Positions 27,102 through 38,000 of a stretch of 64,000 nucleotides of DNA are shown here, in pieces. Every line of letters begins with the position of its first letter. Positions within the stretch are counted from its first letter, which is position 1. Position numbers and translations under genes: made by a program. The stretch is from Pontibacter actiniarum (GTDB lineage Bacteria; Bacteroidota; Bacteroidia; Cytophagales; Hymenobacteraceae): positions 2,666,001 to 2,730,000 of the forward strand of contig NZ_CP021235.1 of assembly GCF_003585765.1 (NCBI RefSeq). Reading direction: 5' to 3'. The notes under the pieces were generated by a model, which ran no database searches, was not told the origin of the DNA, and saw nothing but the letters and a program-made list of their open reading frames with translations.

Positions 27102-28310
27102 ATGAAAAAGACAACTCTATTACTTTTACTTCTGCTAATGTGTATGCTCACATTCCAGTCTATCGCCAAACCTAAAAACCCGAAACAGGTTCCTGTCTTG
27201 ACGCTTACCGGCACCGGGTACAACCGCGGGTTACAGCATGGATATCAGTTAAAAAAGCAGATAGCAGAAGTTTACTACAAGTGGAAAGAAAGCATTAGAA
27301 AAGACACTGGCAAAGATCCTGATGCAGTTATTGCTGATTTCCTGCAAACATCTAATTATCAGGATGCCATCCAGCAGTGGACACCGGACCTTTGGCAGGA
27401 GATTCAGGGCATTGCGGTCGGCTCCGGGCAAAAGATGGATGACGTGCTGGCGTTTCAACTGATTGATGAATATTGGGGCTACCTGGATCGCCTGGAGAAC
27501 GGTTCAGTCGACAAGGACCATTGTAGTGCCATCGGCGTGGCCGCGACTCAGGATCGCCCAACATTCGTGGCTCAGAACATAGACATTGATACCTATATGC
27601 AGGGGTACCAGGTACTGCTGCACATTGGCTCAAGCGAGCAGAACATGGAGCAATACGTGATGACCTGCGCTGGTTTTATCGGTTTTGCTGGCATGAACAA
27701 CAAAGGTGTAGCAGTAGTAATCAACGCACTGACTGATCTGAATAATTCAATAGATGGCTTACCTGTTACCTTTGTAACACGCGGAATACTGCAGCAGACG
27801 TCAGGACAGCAGGCGCTCGATTTTATTAACAAAGTACCGCATGCCACTGGTCAGAACTATCTCATTGGAACCCAAACAGAAGTCATCAACTTTGAAGCAT
27901 CGGCCAATCAGGTAGTACCTTTTTTCCCTGTTGAAAATAAAAACTTGGTCTTCCACACCAACCATTCCTTAAAGAACCACGATATCAAACCTTGGATGCA
28001 GGAATACCACCAACGTATAAAGACAGGAACAGGCCAAAAAACGAACAGCCAGACAAGGTATGAGACGCTGCGTCAACGCCTGAACGTTTCAGAGACAGCA
28101 CTAACACCAGAACTTATTAAAGGAACCCTTCGCTCAAAGGATCACGAGCGCTTCCCTGTTTGCGTATCCTATGATCCAGCGGCCGTAGCATTCACTTTCA
28201 GTTCTGTGATTTTTACCCTGGGCCATAACCCTTCGGTACAGGTAACCTACGGTTCACCAGATAAGTCTAAGTACCAGGAACACTTCTTTTACCTGCTAAC
28301 ACTCCAGTAG
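27102..28310 (+). CDS. C45-family Ntn hydrolase (acyl-CoA:6-APA acyltransferase-like)
   Basis: This 402-residue protein has a signal peptide (about 1-22). The Gly-rich block TGTGYNRGLQHGYQLKKQI (near 36-54) and the nucleophile segment KDHCSAIGVA (Cys141) fit peptidase C45 / acyltransferase proteins, which self-cleave before the cysteine to expose an N-terminal nucleophile. Further family blocks are AQNIDIDTY and MNNKGVAVVINAL. In bacteria most such proteins are amidases or acyltransferases of unknown substrate. It is monocistronic and divergent from the serine hydrolase. Confidence 0.85.
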   Translation: MKKTTLLLLLLLMCMLTFQSIAKPKNPKQVPVLTLTGTGYNRGLQHGYQLKKQIAEVYYKWKESIRKDTGKDPDAVIADFLQTSNYQDAIQQWTPDLWQEIQGIAVGSGQKMDDVLAFQLIDEYWGYLDRLENGSVDKDHCSAIGVAATQDRPTFVAQNIDIDTYMQGYQVLLHIGSSEQNMEQYVMTCAGFIGFAGMNNKGVAVVINALTDLNNSIDGLPVTFVTRGILQQTSGQQALDFINKVPHATGQNYLIGTQTEVINFEASANQVVPFFPVENKNLVFHTNHSLKNHDIKPWMQEYHQRIKTGTGQKTNSQTRYETLRQRLNVSETALTPELIKGTLRSKDHERFPVCVSYDPAAVAFTFSSVIFTLGHNPSVQVTYGSPDKSKYQEHFFYLLTLQ

Positions 28311-28944
28311 CCTGAGTGCTGTTGGACAGTTTGAAAGCATTAGGCATAAGCAACAACTTCAGTTCTAATCTTGTTGCTGTATAACCTTACTTTACATTTC
28401 AAGTTAATGTCGCAACAATATCCATCCTCCTAGAAGATTTTACCTGAAGGAAAGTTAGATGAACTTGTTGAACTAGCTACATACTCCAACCGGATGACAT
28501 TTTTATCTCAACTGGGCTGCCATCTCCTCTGTAAAAGTCACAACATGTAAATGAACACAGAGAACAGTGTGTACTGAAACGGAAGTAGTGAGTCACAGCT
28601 AAGCTTGCACAGGACAAAGTAACGTATTCGCACCAGCGTAGTATAACTTATCAAATAAGACTAGACACTGTTGGGTTAGCAGAAAAAGTTACCCCAAACA
28701 AGCTTTACACAACAATTCACTCATAAAAGCATAGTTAAAACTACAGCGTATGGGATTTATCAAGTATCACCTGAGGCCGCCATTCAGCACTTTCAACTGT
28801 AGAACCTGCTTTGCGGCAAAAGTTTCTTTATCCCAAGAATGAAAGAGAACAGAAACTAATCTACGCAGAGTTACTTCCTCAGCAAATCGAGCTGCTCCGT
28901 GATATAGCCTGACTACGTGTAGCGGTTCTGCAGATCATGTATAA

Positions 28945-28992
28945 GCCTGCCAGAAGTTAGATACATTTACTTTCTGGCAGGCCCTCTTTTTC
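28945..28992 (+). terminator. Rho-independent-type terminator without an obvious upstream gene
   Basis: Perfect 11-bp arms at 28945-28955 and 28972-28982 (gcctgccagaa and its complement) are followed by a ccctctttttcc tract on the plus strand. The nearest plus-strand gene ends 630 bp upstream, so a small RNA or a long 3' UTR may end here. Confidence 0.6.
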
Positions 28993-29176
28993 CTGAACTT
29001 GCTGCTAGATCGCTCCAGCCGTTCTTCGGGCATTCGCCTCACATGGCTGCCGGGTAGTGCGTGACGCTGAAACGGCGGAAGCATTGCTAACAGACTCCAG
29101 TTGCTGATTAGCTACCACCCTCTCTTCTAAGTACCTGCTCTTGTTATTCTTCATAGAGAAACAGGTAAGACATAGC

Positions 29177-29220
29177 CATGTGCCTGCGGGTACCCTGATT
29201 GGGGCACCCGCAGGCACATG
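29177..29220. repeat. Perfect 15-bp hairpin
   Basis: GC-rich arms at 29177-29191 and 29206-29220 (catgtgcctgcgggt and its exact complement) with a 14-bp loop. There is no T-run on either side, so it is not a standard terminator. Confidence 0.7.
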
Positions 29221-29384
29221 CTTCAACCACAGTGACATCAACAGATTATATCAGCAACTCTAACTGTAGCAGTTTTAAAAGCCTCCAAAGATTAAGGCCT
29301 ATGGAAGCCACTGTTAAAAATACGCGAAAGCACCGGTAGAAGCCTTGAATAACCTCTTGTGCACTGCCTCTGAAATCCATGGCG

Positions 29385-30212
29385 CTACAGTAAGTTCTTG
29401 AACTCTTTTTCCACGAGGCTTTCAAAGGGCCTGTAGTGACAGTAGTACTGACAGGAATCCGGTAGCGAGATGGTTTCCACTTCCTGAACTTTAAAAGACT
29501 GAAGCTGCAGCAGGTAAAGCTGATAGAAGGCCTTGTGCTGTGTTTTTAACAACAAGTGTCTGTATTTGTCAAACCCTAAGCAAGTCTCTCCATCCGGCGT
29601 ATAAACTTCGAATTCTACAAAACCATTCTCCAGAATATCCTTGCTATTATCCTTGATCAAGGACAGCAGAACATGTTTGTCTTCTATTTTCTTTATCCAC
29701 TTTGACGCACCTCTGCCCTCGCCATTGTAGTCCCTCACTGTGAGGCATACTTGCTGGACCTGAGGCACGATGTCGAGCACTTTGTAAAATATCTGCTCGA
29801 AAGTTACTTTTTGCAACTGTGATCTGACCACATGCCACTTGCTGCACATACTAGCAGTGTAGGTATCTTCTGCATCTCGCAGTTCTAGTAAACCATCTGT
29901 AACATTTTGAACTATGCCGGTAGGATAAAGGAAAGGAACAGTATCAGGGGATACGGTAAAAGAACTTATACCCTTACCCACAAAAACACCATTGCTCAAC
30001 CGGATACTATAGATGGGGTCAGGTGATGAAAATGTTTCAACTCTGGTAGCCTCTAAGAGTTGACAGTCTGAAAGCCCAAGTACTTTCGCACGAGCTTTCA
30101 CATGGTGGATTGCTTCACCTAAATAGTTGCCGTAGGCGTAAAAATCCGTAATGGAACATCTTCTCTTTCCCCAATGGCCCAGGAGTAATAGATACCATAG
30201 TGCATGTTCCAT
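29385..30212 (-). CDS. Hypothetical protein, 275 residues
   Basis: I do not recognise the family. The ORF is long and starts with an ATG in a plausible context. There is no signal peptide beyond a mildly hydrophobic start (ALWYLLLLGHW), no obvious membrane helix, and a mixed alpha/beta composition with several aromatic-rich blocks (CQYYCHYRPFESL at the C-terminus). No neighbour is close enough to suggest an operon. A species- or family-restricted protein is likely. Confidence 0.6.
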   Translation of the reverse strand: MEHALWYLLLLGHWGKRRCSITDFYAYGNYLGEAIHHVKARAKVLGLSDCQLLEATRVETFSSPDPIYSIRLSNGVFVGKGISSFTVSPDTVPFLYPTGIVQNVTDGLLELRDAEDTYTASMCSKWHVVRSQLQKVTFEQIFYKVLDIVPQVQQVCLTVRDYNGEGRGASKWIKKIEDKHVLLSLIKDNSKDILENGFVEFEVYTPDGETCLGFDKYRHLLLKTQHKAFYQLYLLQLQSFKVQEVETISLPDSCQYYCHYRPFESLVEKEFKNLL

Positions 30213-31218
30213 GTTCTTCTATAAGTCGTGTTATGATACAAGCTCAACACCTTTGGGTAGGGAGCAGGCAAAAACATGCTTCCGCCTGTTCTGTACTTTC
30301 ATAGCAAGGGAACGAGTACAGCGATAACTTTGCATAGAGCAAGTTAAGTCACGTAAAAACTTGTCTAAACACTTATACTCGATAATGTATAACAGAGAAA
30401 AGCAGGAATCCATGAACAATAAGGCAGGTATCGGTGCAGCTATATGCATTCCGGTAACTTCACTGCTACCTGGTTAGACACATCTTTTACATTCCCTCTG
30501 CCTCTCCTGATTCAACTTTAACCAATGAAGAGCATAAATACAACTGTAGTGAAGCAGGCTTATCATACTAACCGATACAACAAGAAGCCTCGCCTTAACT
30601 CAATCAACCTCTTGTACCCAGCCGGTCACTAGAGCGGTGTTTGACTCAGCGAAGCAGTAATTTGCCTTTTCACTGTGGGAGATAGCGAAAAAGGTGAATA
30701 CTGCCACACTTCTAATACAAAGGAAATAATAACAATTTGTGCTAGTATTGTACATTCATGTCTATTCTCCTGATAGGAAAACCGAAGCTATTGATGGCTT
30801 ACAACAGAAACTATTCTGTTGTATACTCCCCCCTCTTGCAACTCTAAAAATGTCAGATTATCACAATATCACCTTCTTATAATTCATCTATATTTGAATC
30901 TAATAACCAAGGTAGCCTCCCTGTAAACGTTAGCTGTAAGGCTATCATACAGATAAGCCTTAAACATATTCTTCAGTTACAGTTACTATGTATGAAATGG
31001 ACTACAATAATTTTTCTGTTTGTATGGAAATCCATTTCAAGCGCTAAGTACTCCATGAAGAAGGAACGCTACCGTTAATTCAAAGACACTAACTTCAGAA
31101 AAGAAAAATGAAACTTATGACACCGCGGCTAACTGTGCTGTTTCATTTTATGCTTCACTATAGCAAAGAAGCATTGTACTTCCCATAACTAGTCACTTTT
31201 CCAATTTAATACCACACT
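30213..31218. other. Long intergenic region upstream of receiver-domain gene
   Basis: About 1 kb of AT-rich sequence without a supportable gene. Two small inverted repeats precede the receiver gene: tgaaatgga at 30993-31001 with its complement at 31031-31039, and aaaatgaaac at 31105-31114 with its complement at 31140-31149. Confidence 0.45.
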
Positions 31219-31635
31219 ATGAAAAAATTTAAAAAGATCCTGCTTATCGATGATGATCCTGTTTCCTCATTTTTAAATAAGTGTTTAATTCATAAACTCG
31301 GGATCTGCCAGGCTATAGAAAGTGCGACAACTGAGCAGGAAGGTATAAAGTGGATTTATTCAAACTGTGAGGCCCGTCATAAGGGAAAAGAAGATCTCGA
31401 GCAAGTACTTATTTTTACTGACCTGACTATTACAATCATGAATGGCTTCAAGCTTTCGAATACTATTGTAGAATTAGAGCAAAGACAAGTTATTTACGCC
31501 CCCAGGCTTTACTATTTGACATCAACAGAATCAATGGAGGAAACACGCATCTGCGTGAAAGACTCTTTTAACGGTTACCTTCCCAAACATCTTACAGAAG
31601 AGGATATATCTCTCATGCTTTATGAGGAAAATTAA
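31219..31635 (+). CDS. Single-domain response regulator (receiver domain only)
   Basis: This 138-residue CheY-like receiver domain has the acidic pair in LLIDDDP (residues 11-13), the phospho-acceptor Asp68 in IFTDLTI, the switch residue in YLTSTES (about 101-103), and the conserved lysine in GYLPKHL (Lys123). There is no output domain. The usual proline after the acceptor region is replaced (DLTITIMNG rather than a DLNMPxMxG pattern). No histidine kinase gene is adjacent, so the partner must be elsewhere. Confidence 0.9.
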   Translation: MKKFKKILLIDDDPVSSFLNKCLIHKLGICQAIESATTEQEGIKWIYSNCEARHKGKEDLEQVLIFTDLTITIMNGFKLSNTIVELEQRQVIYAPRLYYLTSTESMEETRICVKDSFNGYLPKHLTEEDISLMLYEEN

Positions 31636-31893
31636 GTCTCTTCTCGAGTACTCAAAGTTCCCATAACCGCTGTCCATACCCACAAGCCTTTATCCTCCCG
31701 TATGTGCCCTCCGCCTGCGGTTGCAACTGTGCATTTTACTTGCTTGCGAGCAGTACATTGAGAACTATACGACTAACAGCAGGGGAAGTGTTTTTAGTCA
31801 CGGAGTCCAAATCAGCCTGACAGGTTATAGGGAAATAACAAGCTTTGAGAGTCCCTTTGTGACGCATAAATAGAGTACTTATTTCACTAGGAG

Positions 31894-31916
31894 AACTAAC
31901 TAACTAACTAACTAAC
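31894..31916. repeat. AACT tetranucleotide tandem repeat
   Basis: About 5.75 uninterrupted AACT units lie in the intergenic space between convergent genes. It is not inside a supported gene, so it is unlikely to switch a reading frame. Confidence 0.75.
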
Positions 31917-32109
31917 GCTACAGCAGTATGTAGAGTTGAAGAAGAAACTGGCAACAAGGCAGAACTGCGTGTAAAGACCATTCGCTTTAGAGACCTAGCG
32001 TCGTATAACTTGTGTACGACCTCATAATCAAATTTAAACCCGCGTTCTGGGTCAATACATAGCTCACCGGTAAAAGCATGGTGAGTGCCTGGTAACAAGA
32101 GGGTGGTTA

Positions 32110-32147
32110 TGGAGCTTTTTAACTCTCTACATAGTTAAAAAGCTCCA
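32110..32147. repeat. Perfect 15-bp hairpin downstream of AraC-type gene
   Basis: Arms at 32110-32124 (tggagctttttaact) and 32133-32147 are exact complements around an 8-bp loop. It lies 56 bp past the stop of the minus-strand regulator gene. It lacks a trailing T-run but could still act as a bidirectional terminator or transcript-stabilising stem. Confidence 0.7.
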
Positions 32148-32203
32148 ATGTTCTTCTGGTGTACTGATAAACGAGTATAACTTTCTAGTGCAGAGGAAGG
32201 ATA

Positions 32204-33139
32204 TTAGCAATTGATCATAGCTTTTGTTGGAGCAACTCCTTTTGTCTTTTTAAAACCTTTACTAAAAGCCGCCAAATCAGTAAAGTTTAAAAGTGATGCA
32301 ATCTCTACCCAGCTTAGTCCCTGCTTTTTCAGCTCAATACTCTTTTCGATACGCTTCTTGAACAGGTAATTGTATGGGCTGTCGCCAAAACATTGCTTAA
32401 AAAGTCTATAAAAACGAAACTCAGACATGCAACAACTCTCCGCGACCTCCTTTATGCCCGCCTGGCAAAACACACTATCGTCCAGGACCTCTTTTCCAAT
32501 AAGCAACCGACGAAATACCTCTTTACGAGTTGATAACTTTGCTGTCTTTACTTTATAATATGACTTAATTACACCTACATTTCCTTGCACAATGTAATCG
32601 ATGAGCTCATATATAAGCTCCATAGCAGGTCGCTCAATCGAATGTGAAGCAGAGGAGGTAATGATGTTATCTAAAAAACACCTCAAAGAATCTGATACCG
32701 CCACTTCTCTCAAGAAAAGCTCCGGAGTAAGCAAATAGCGGCTAACCTCCTCATAATTGTCCAGTTCATTGGGCTGAAGCAACTGAAGTAACATATCGTT
32801 GACCAGCGCCTCGTCCATGTCAATACACACACTCCAGGTAGAGGTGTTTTTGATAGCAACATCCAAAGAAGACACTGAATTGTTGACAAGAAGGTACTTG
32901 TCCCTCGATACGCTGTACTTCTTGCCTTGCACGCAATAATGCTCTTGCCCTACAGCTGCATACTTTAGCCCAAGCCCGCGAGGCTGCACCTCATCTTCCA
33001 AGGAGGTAAAAAAAGAGCTCATTATCCGATTGGCACTTACTTTTGGCTTGAAATTATAATAATTTTTATCGTCCACATGCACCACTTCACATGCGTGACT
33101 GTAGGACACACCTACTGGCAATTTCGCCCTTCTCTCCAT
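32204..33139 (-). CDS. AraC-family transcriptional regulator (first paralogue)
   Basis: About 311 residues from the ATG at 33139; a longer start at 33205 adds 22 hydrophobic residues and is less likely. The C-terminal AraC DNA-binding domain has two helix-turn-helix parts: GIKEVAESCCMSEFRFYRLFKQCFG and KQGLSWVEIASLLNFTDLAAFSKGFK. The N-terminal part (RGLGLKYAAVGQEHY, KYLLVNNSV) is an uncharacterised sensor region shared with the protein at 45378-46310. It lies beside the two SusCD pairs and is a natural candidate for their regulator. Confidence 0.88.
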   Translation of the reverse strand: MERRAKLPVGVSYSHACEVVHVDDKNYYNFKPKVSANRIMSSFFTSLEDEVQPRGLGLKYAAVGQEHYCVQGKKYSVSRDKYLLVNNSVSSLDVAIKNTSTWSVCIDMDEALVNDMLLQLLQPNELDNYEEVSRYLLTPELFLREVAVSDSLRCFLDNIITSSASHSIERPAMELIYELIDYIVQGNVGVIKSYYKVKTAKLSTRKEVFRRLLIGKEVLDDSVFCQAGIKEVAESCCMSEFRFYRLFKQCFGDSPYNYLFKKRIEKSIELKKQGLSWVEIASLLNFTDLAAFSKGFKKTKGVAPTKAMINC

Positions 33140-33594
33140 CAGTTCTATAATTATAATACAATACTTACTCAAATATACACATTTAAAGAAGGGCTCAAAC
33201 AGCATGGCAACATGAAAATTAAAATAAGCAGGATTTTACAAGTTACACAGCAAGCGGACTGGACTGGCTGTGTTTTTCGCAGCACCGTGATAGGCGAAAT
33301 AGAGAAATACAAAGATGAGTAGTCAGTAAATCTCTGAGGTACTTCTTATGCAGCGTTTAGAAAAATAGCGCCTGATTTTAATATGCTGTAGAAGCTAACT
33401 TTATGTTAAACTTGTCTTTTTCAGGTGGTATCAGCATCCACCCCCCCGGCCCTTTGCCCATTGAACTGGCATCATACACGCCTGAAATCAGAAAGCGGTG
33501 CAAGTTAATTCCTGCACCGCTTTGCTAGCACTATTGCTTGACAGACTACCAAACTCCCTGCTTCCTGTCGTAGGCCGCAGAAAAGCTACCCCGA
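33140..33594. other. Intergenic region with terminator
   Basis: This spacer separates the AraC-type gene (leftward) from the end of the SusD gene (also leftward). It must hold the regulator's promoter. A stem-loop at 33492-33523 is a likely terminator of the SusCD transcript. No other gene is seen. Confidence 0.45.
33492..33523 (-). terminator. Terminator-like hairpin after SusCD pair 1
   Basis: Perfect 11-bp arms aaagcggtgca (33492-33502) and tgcaccgcttt (33513-33523) lie 70 bp after the SusD stop codon on the minus strand. Confidence 0.6.
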
Positions 33595-35010
33595 TTAATA
33601 GCCAGGATTCTGCACTAGGTTAGGATTTGCCTGAACGTCCACCTGTGGAATTGGAAGGATCGTTTTATTTGAGCCATAAGGTTGAACAGTGTACATACTG
33701 GAGGCCGGTATGTCTTTCTTGTTTCTCAACCTGTCAAAAATACCGTGTCCCTCAAAAGCAAGCTCTATTCTTCTTTCCAGCAAAATAGTTTCGATCAACT
33801 CCTCCCGGGAGGCAAAATCAGGAACTGAAAACTCAGAAGCCTGTGCCCGCCTGCGTAGTTGGTTAATTAACTCGATGGCCTCAGGGTTAACCGCGGAAGA
33901 CTGCCTCGCCAAAGCCTCCGCCTTGGACAGTATCACTTCCGGGTAGCGGACAACAGGAATCCAGTTGGTCGCATCGGTGAATTTTAGGGTCCACACTTTC
34001 CCAAGTTTCCCCGTTGTTAACGTGGATTTGCGCAAATCGCTGTCTGCTAGTGTAGCAATTGCATGATATGGGCTGATGGATATATCTCCACGATTTTCGG
34101 GCGAATAATGGTTACCGATGGAGCTGTTTGTATTGGGGTTATCGGCTGCATTGTGTGCCACAGAGAAAATAGACTCCTTTGTCAAATAGTCTCTGAACGC
34201 AGTAATGGGCGCTGCATTTAGCTGATAGCCAAGCGCAGTAACCTTATCTGCGTACTCTATTACCTTAGTGTTTTCCCCTTTGTAAAGGTAGAGCCTCATC
34301 AAGAGGGCCTGTGCAGCACCCCGGGTGGCACGAGCCACGTTTGAAAAGTTAGTACCCTGTGTTATTGGCAAATTCAGCTCTCCAAACAGCAAGTCTTTCT
34401 CAATTTGAGCATAAACCTCTGCCACGGTGCTTCTTGAAAGTTGCGCCTCTGGAGCAAAAGCGCTTGATGCATCAAACGCTTTAAGCGCTACCGGAATACC
34501 AAGATGGGAAGCATCTGACGTAAAGTTATAAGGCTGTGCAAACAGGTTGATCAAATACCAGTGATTCAGTGCCCGTACGAATTTGGCTTCTGCTTCGTAT
34601 TGATTAGCAAGAGCCACTGTTGCTACTTTGGAGCGGTTTTCCTCTAGTGCCTGCAGAAACAGGTTGGCAGTATAGATGGCCCTGTATCCTCCTGTCCAAG
34701 CAGCCATTACGGTTCCGTCGTTCGACAGCGTGTTAAAAAGCCCAACACCGCCAAAGTAACTAGCTGGGTCGGTGTCCCCACCACGGATATCGGCGTAGAC
34801 AAGGGCGCGCCCACCCAAAAAGCTTGGATTCTGATTATCATCGTATATGCCGATAACTGCTTTCTCAATGCGTTCAGGAGAAGAGAAGACAGCATCAGGA
34901 GACAAACTTTCGATGGGTTCCTTTTCGATAACATCACATGATACTGTAGAAAACACCATTGTTCCGAACAGCAGTGATGCGACAATATTATTTCTAAACA
35001 TTTTGTTCAT
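33595..35010 (-). CDS. RagB/SusD family outer membrane lipoprotein (pair 1)
   Basis: This 471-residue protein has a signal peptide with lipobox TVSC near residues 22-25. SusD hallmarks include AVIGIYDDNQNPSFLGGRALVYADIRGGD, the helix YEAEAKFVRALNHWYLINLF, and the C-terminal block AFEGHGIFDRLRNKKDIP. It is encoded 17 bp after its SusC partner. It should be the surface lid that captures substrate; there are no glycoside hydrolase genes nearby to suggest polysaccharide. Confidence 0.93.
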   Translation of the reverse strand: MNKMFRNNIVASLLFGTMVFSTVSCDVIEKEPIESLSPDAVFSSPERIEKAVIGIYDDNQNPSFLGGRALVYADIRGGDTDPASYFGGVGLFNTLSNDGTVMAAWTGGYRAIYTANLFLQALEENRSKVATVALANQYEAEAKFVRALNHWYLINLFAQPYNFTSDASHLGIPVALKAFDASSAFAPEAQLSRSTVAEVYAQIEKDLLFGELNLPITQGTNFSNVARATRGAAQALLMRLYLYKGENTKVIEYADKVTALGYQLNAAPITAFRDYLTKESIFSVAHNAADNPNTNSSIGNHYSPENRGDISISPYHAIATLADSDLRKSTLTTGKLGKVWTLKFTDATNWIPVVRYPEVILSKAEALARQSSAVNPEAIELINQLRRRAQASEFSVPDFASREELIETILLERRIELAFEGHGIFDRLRNKKDIPASSMYTVQPYGSNKTILPIPQVDVQANPNLVQNPGY

Positions 35011-35027
35011 TATTGTTTGGTTAAATT

Positions 35028-38000
35028 TTATAAACCTACACTTACACCTACAGTAAAGCTGCGCGACTGCGGCACCGACCGGTTATCTACCCCGTAGGCA
35101 ATGTTTACGTCCCTGTTGGTATTCACCTCTGGGTCAGCCCCCGTGTATTTCGTAAGTACAAACACGTTCTGTATCTGCCCGTATACTCTAAGGTTGTTTA
35201 GACCGATTCTGTTGATCACACTGGATGGTACATTATAGCCCAGGCTTAGTTGACGCAATCGCAGGAAATCGCCGTCTTCCAACCAGCGTGTCGACGTACG
35301 AGTGGAGATATTATCTTGCAAGTACAGCTTAGGCACGTTGGTTACATCTCCTGGCTTCTGCCATCTGTCTTTGATCTCCGCTATGTTGTTGTTCAGGTAG
35401 TTCGTCATCAACCCTTGCCTTGTCTGGTTTAAGATTTTGTTGCCTCCACTGTATTGGAAGAAAATTCCTAAGTCGAATCCTTTGTAGGTAAAGGTATTGT
35501 CAAAACCGCCGAACCACTTCGGGTAAGGGTTACCCGCATACACCGCATCGTTTGCTGTAATGTCTGATGTTTCCGAGCCATCCATGAGGTAGTATTTCTG
35601 AGTAGCAGGATTGTACTGCTTTTTTGTACCGTCTTTGGCTAAAAACATCGAGTTGCCGTTCTCAGGGTTCACTCCTGCCCAACGAATCAGCTTAAACTCC
35701 CCAATCGCCTGTCCGACAGCAGCTTCGCTGGATCCGCTAACAACCGGAACATCATTGAAGAGGCTGGTGATTTTGTTCTTAATTTTGGAGAAGTTGAAGT
35801 TGGAGGTCCACACAAAACCATTTTTCTGGATGTTGGTCGTCGTCAGGGAAAGTTCAACACCCTTGTTGTACATGGAGCCAATATTGGTGGTAACAGAGGC
35901 TCCTGGGATACCGGTAGTCCTTAAAACAGGAGCGTCAAGTACCAGATCGGTGACATCAGTGTGGAAGTAGTCAAAGGTAAGCCCTATCCTATCCTGCAGG
36001 AGGGCCATATCCAAACCTATGTCTAACTTCGTAGAAGACTCCCATCTGAGGTTTCTGTTTCCTACCTGTGTCGGGCTGAAGCCGTTTAGCTCCGCGTATT
36101 GTCCTCCGCCAAACAAGGTTCTGGAAGCAAAATCAGCAATGTTAGAGTTACCTACGATACCGTAACTCGCCCGGAGCTTTAGGTCATTTAGGAAGTCAAA
36201 CTGATCCATGAAGTGCTCCTCAGATATTCTCCAACCAATCGAACCTGCCGGGAAATAACCCCGCTTGTTCTCCAGGCCAAAGCCGGAGAAGGCATCTGCA
36301 CGGACTGCTGCCTCAGCATAGTACTTGTTGCCGAAGTCATAGGATAGACGGCCAAAATAAGAATCAAAGCCATTGTGCGTTCTTCTTCCGTCTGGCGCAA
36401 ACTGGCTCACAAACGTCCCCGTCACAATGTCTTTGAAAAACGGATCGGCAAAATCCCCGGCATAGGTACCTATAGAGTGCTGCTCTACTTCCTGGAACTC
36501 GAAACCTGCGGTAGCTGAAACATTATGCTGGTCAGCAAGAAGCACATGATAGCTGGCATAGTTCGACCAGTTCCACTGGTTACGGCGAACGTTGTTTGTC
36601 TGCACTAGACCGTTGTATCTAGCCTTCCAACCCAAACCTTGGATATTGGGATCGCTATACTGATCTTCGAAATTGTCTATGTAGTCAATTCCGTACTTGG
36701 AGGTAAGCTTCAGATTCTTCACAGGCTCCACCTCAATGTAGGCATTCCCCAGCATGCGCTGCGACACGTTCTGGTTACGCTGCAGCTCCAACGTTCCCAC
36801 CGGGTGGTAAAACTTGTTGAGATAGTACAGGTCCGATCGGTTCACTCCATCCCCTAAGTAGCCTTGCTCATTCAGGTAATAGAACCCGTCTTTCCCGTAG
36901 ACAGGCAGGTTAGGCGCCGCATTGTAGCCCGATAGGGTAATACCTGCCAAGTAACTGTTGGAAAGCACCCCGTTATTGACCGTTTTGGTATAATTGGTGC
37001 TGATACCAGCTTTTAGCCACTCCTTTGGCGTGATGTCAAAGTTCAGGCGGGCAGATCCTCTTTGTAGGCTGTTTGCCTTTACAAATCCGTTTTGATCAGC
37101 ATAGGAAACCGAACCGTAATAGGTCGCCTTTTCACTCCCTCCTGAAATTGAAAGCTGATGGTTCTGCATCACACCCTTCCTGAATATTTCATCCAGCCAA
37201 TTGGTTCTGTCCGGTATACCGTCCTCGTTGATGTCCACATTGCCGGCAATAGGGTTCTTCCCCGCGTTTGCTGCTTTTTCATTTGTAATGGCAATAAAGT
37301 CGTCTCCATTCAACAAAGCAGGTGTACTTGCTGCTTCGTTATAACCTGTATAAAAGTCATACGTCACCTTTGCCGTTCCATTTTTCCCTCTCTTTGTGGT
37401 CACAAGCACGACCCCATTGGCAGCACGGGAGCCGTAAAGCGCTGCAGCAGCGGCATCTTTCAGCACCTCGATTGACTCGATATCGTTCGGGTTCAAGTCT
37501 GCTAGGGGGTTGTAACGGGTACCGTTACCACCGTTAAACGTGTTCAGGTTACTGACCTGTGCCATCGGCACACCATCAATGACGAAAAGAGGCTGTGAGC
37601 TGTTTGAAATAGACCCCACTCCACGGATTCTCACAGTAACACCGTCAGCCATCAATCCTGATGTGTTGGTAATCTGCACACCTGCCGCACGTCCTGACAA
37701 CGCCTGGTCGAAGCTCTGTACCGGCTGATTCTCAATCTTTGCCGCAGCAATACTAGTGATCGAACCGGTTACATCTTTCACATCCTGCACCCCGTAGCCG
37801 ACAACAACCACCTCCGAAAGCTTTTTGCTGTCCTCTGCTAAGCTGACATTAACCGAGGACTTACCTGCAGTACTTATCTCTTGGGTGACATAGCCTAAAA
37901 ATGAAAAAATGAGGGTCGCATTCTCGTTCGGCAGACTTAAGGAATAGCTTCCGTCAGTGCCGGTGAACGTTCCAAGGGTAGTCCCCTTTACAATAACATT

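Larger units (their letters stand above)
28311..29384. other. Long intergenic region with terminator and hairpin
   Basis: These 1074 bp hold no protein gene I can support. It contains a rho-independent-type terminator at 28945-28992 pointing right with no plus-strand gene just before it, and a perfect 15-bp hairpin at 29177-29220. A 78-codon minus-strand frame at 29005-29241 covers that hairpin and has no recognisable features. Confidence 0.5.
31636..32203. other. Intergenic region with AACT microsatellite and hairpin
   Basis: These 568 bp lie between convergent genes and hold no gene I can support. It contains a short AACT tandem repeat at 31894-31916 (about 5.75 units) and a perfect 15-bp hairpin at 32110-32147. 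Confidence 0.5.

Noticed and set aside
29005..29241. 78-codon minus-strand frame
   Set aside because: It spans the perfect hairpin at 29177-29220 and has no recognisable protein features.
31894..31916. AACT repeat as a phase-variation switch
   Set aside because: It lies between convergent genes and not in a reading frame or an evident promoter.
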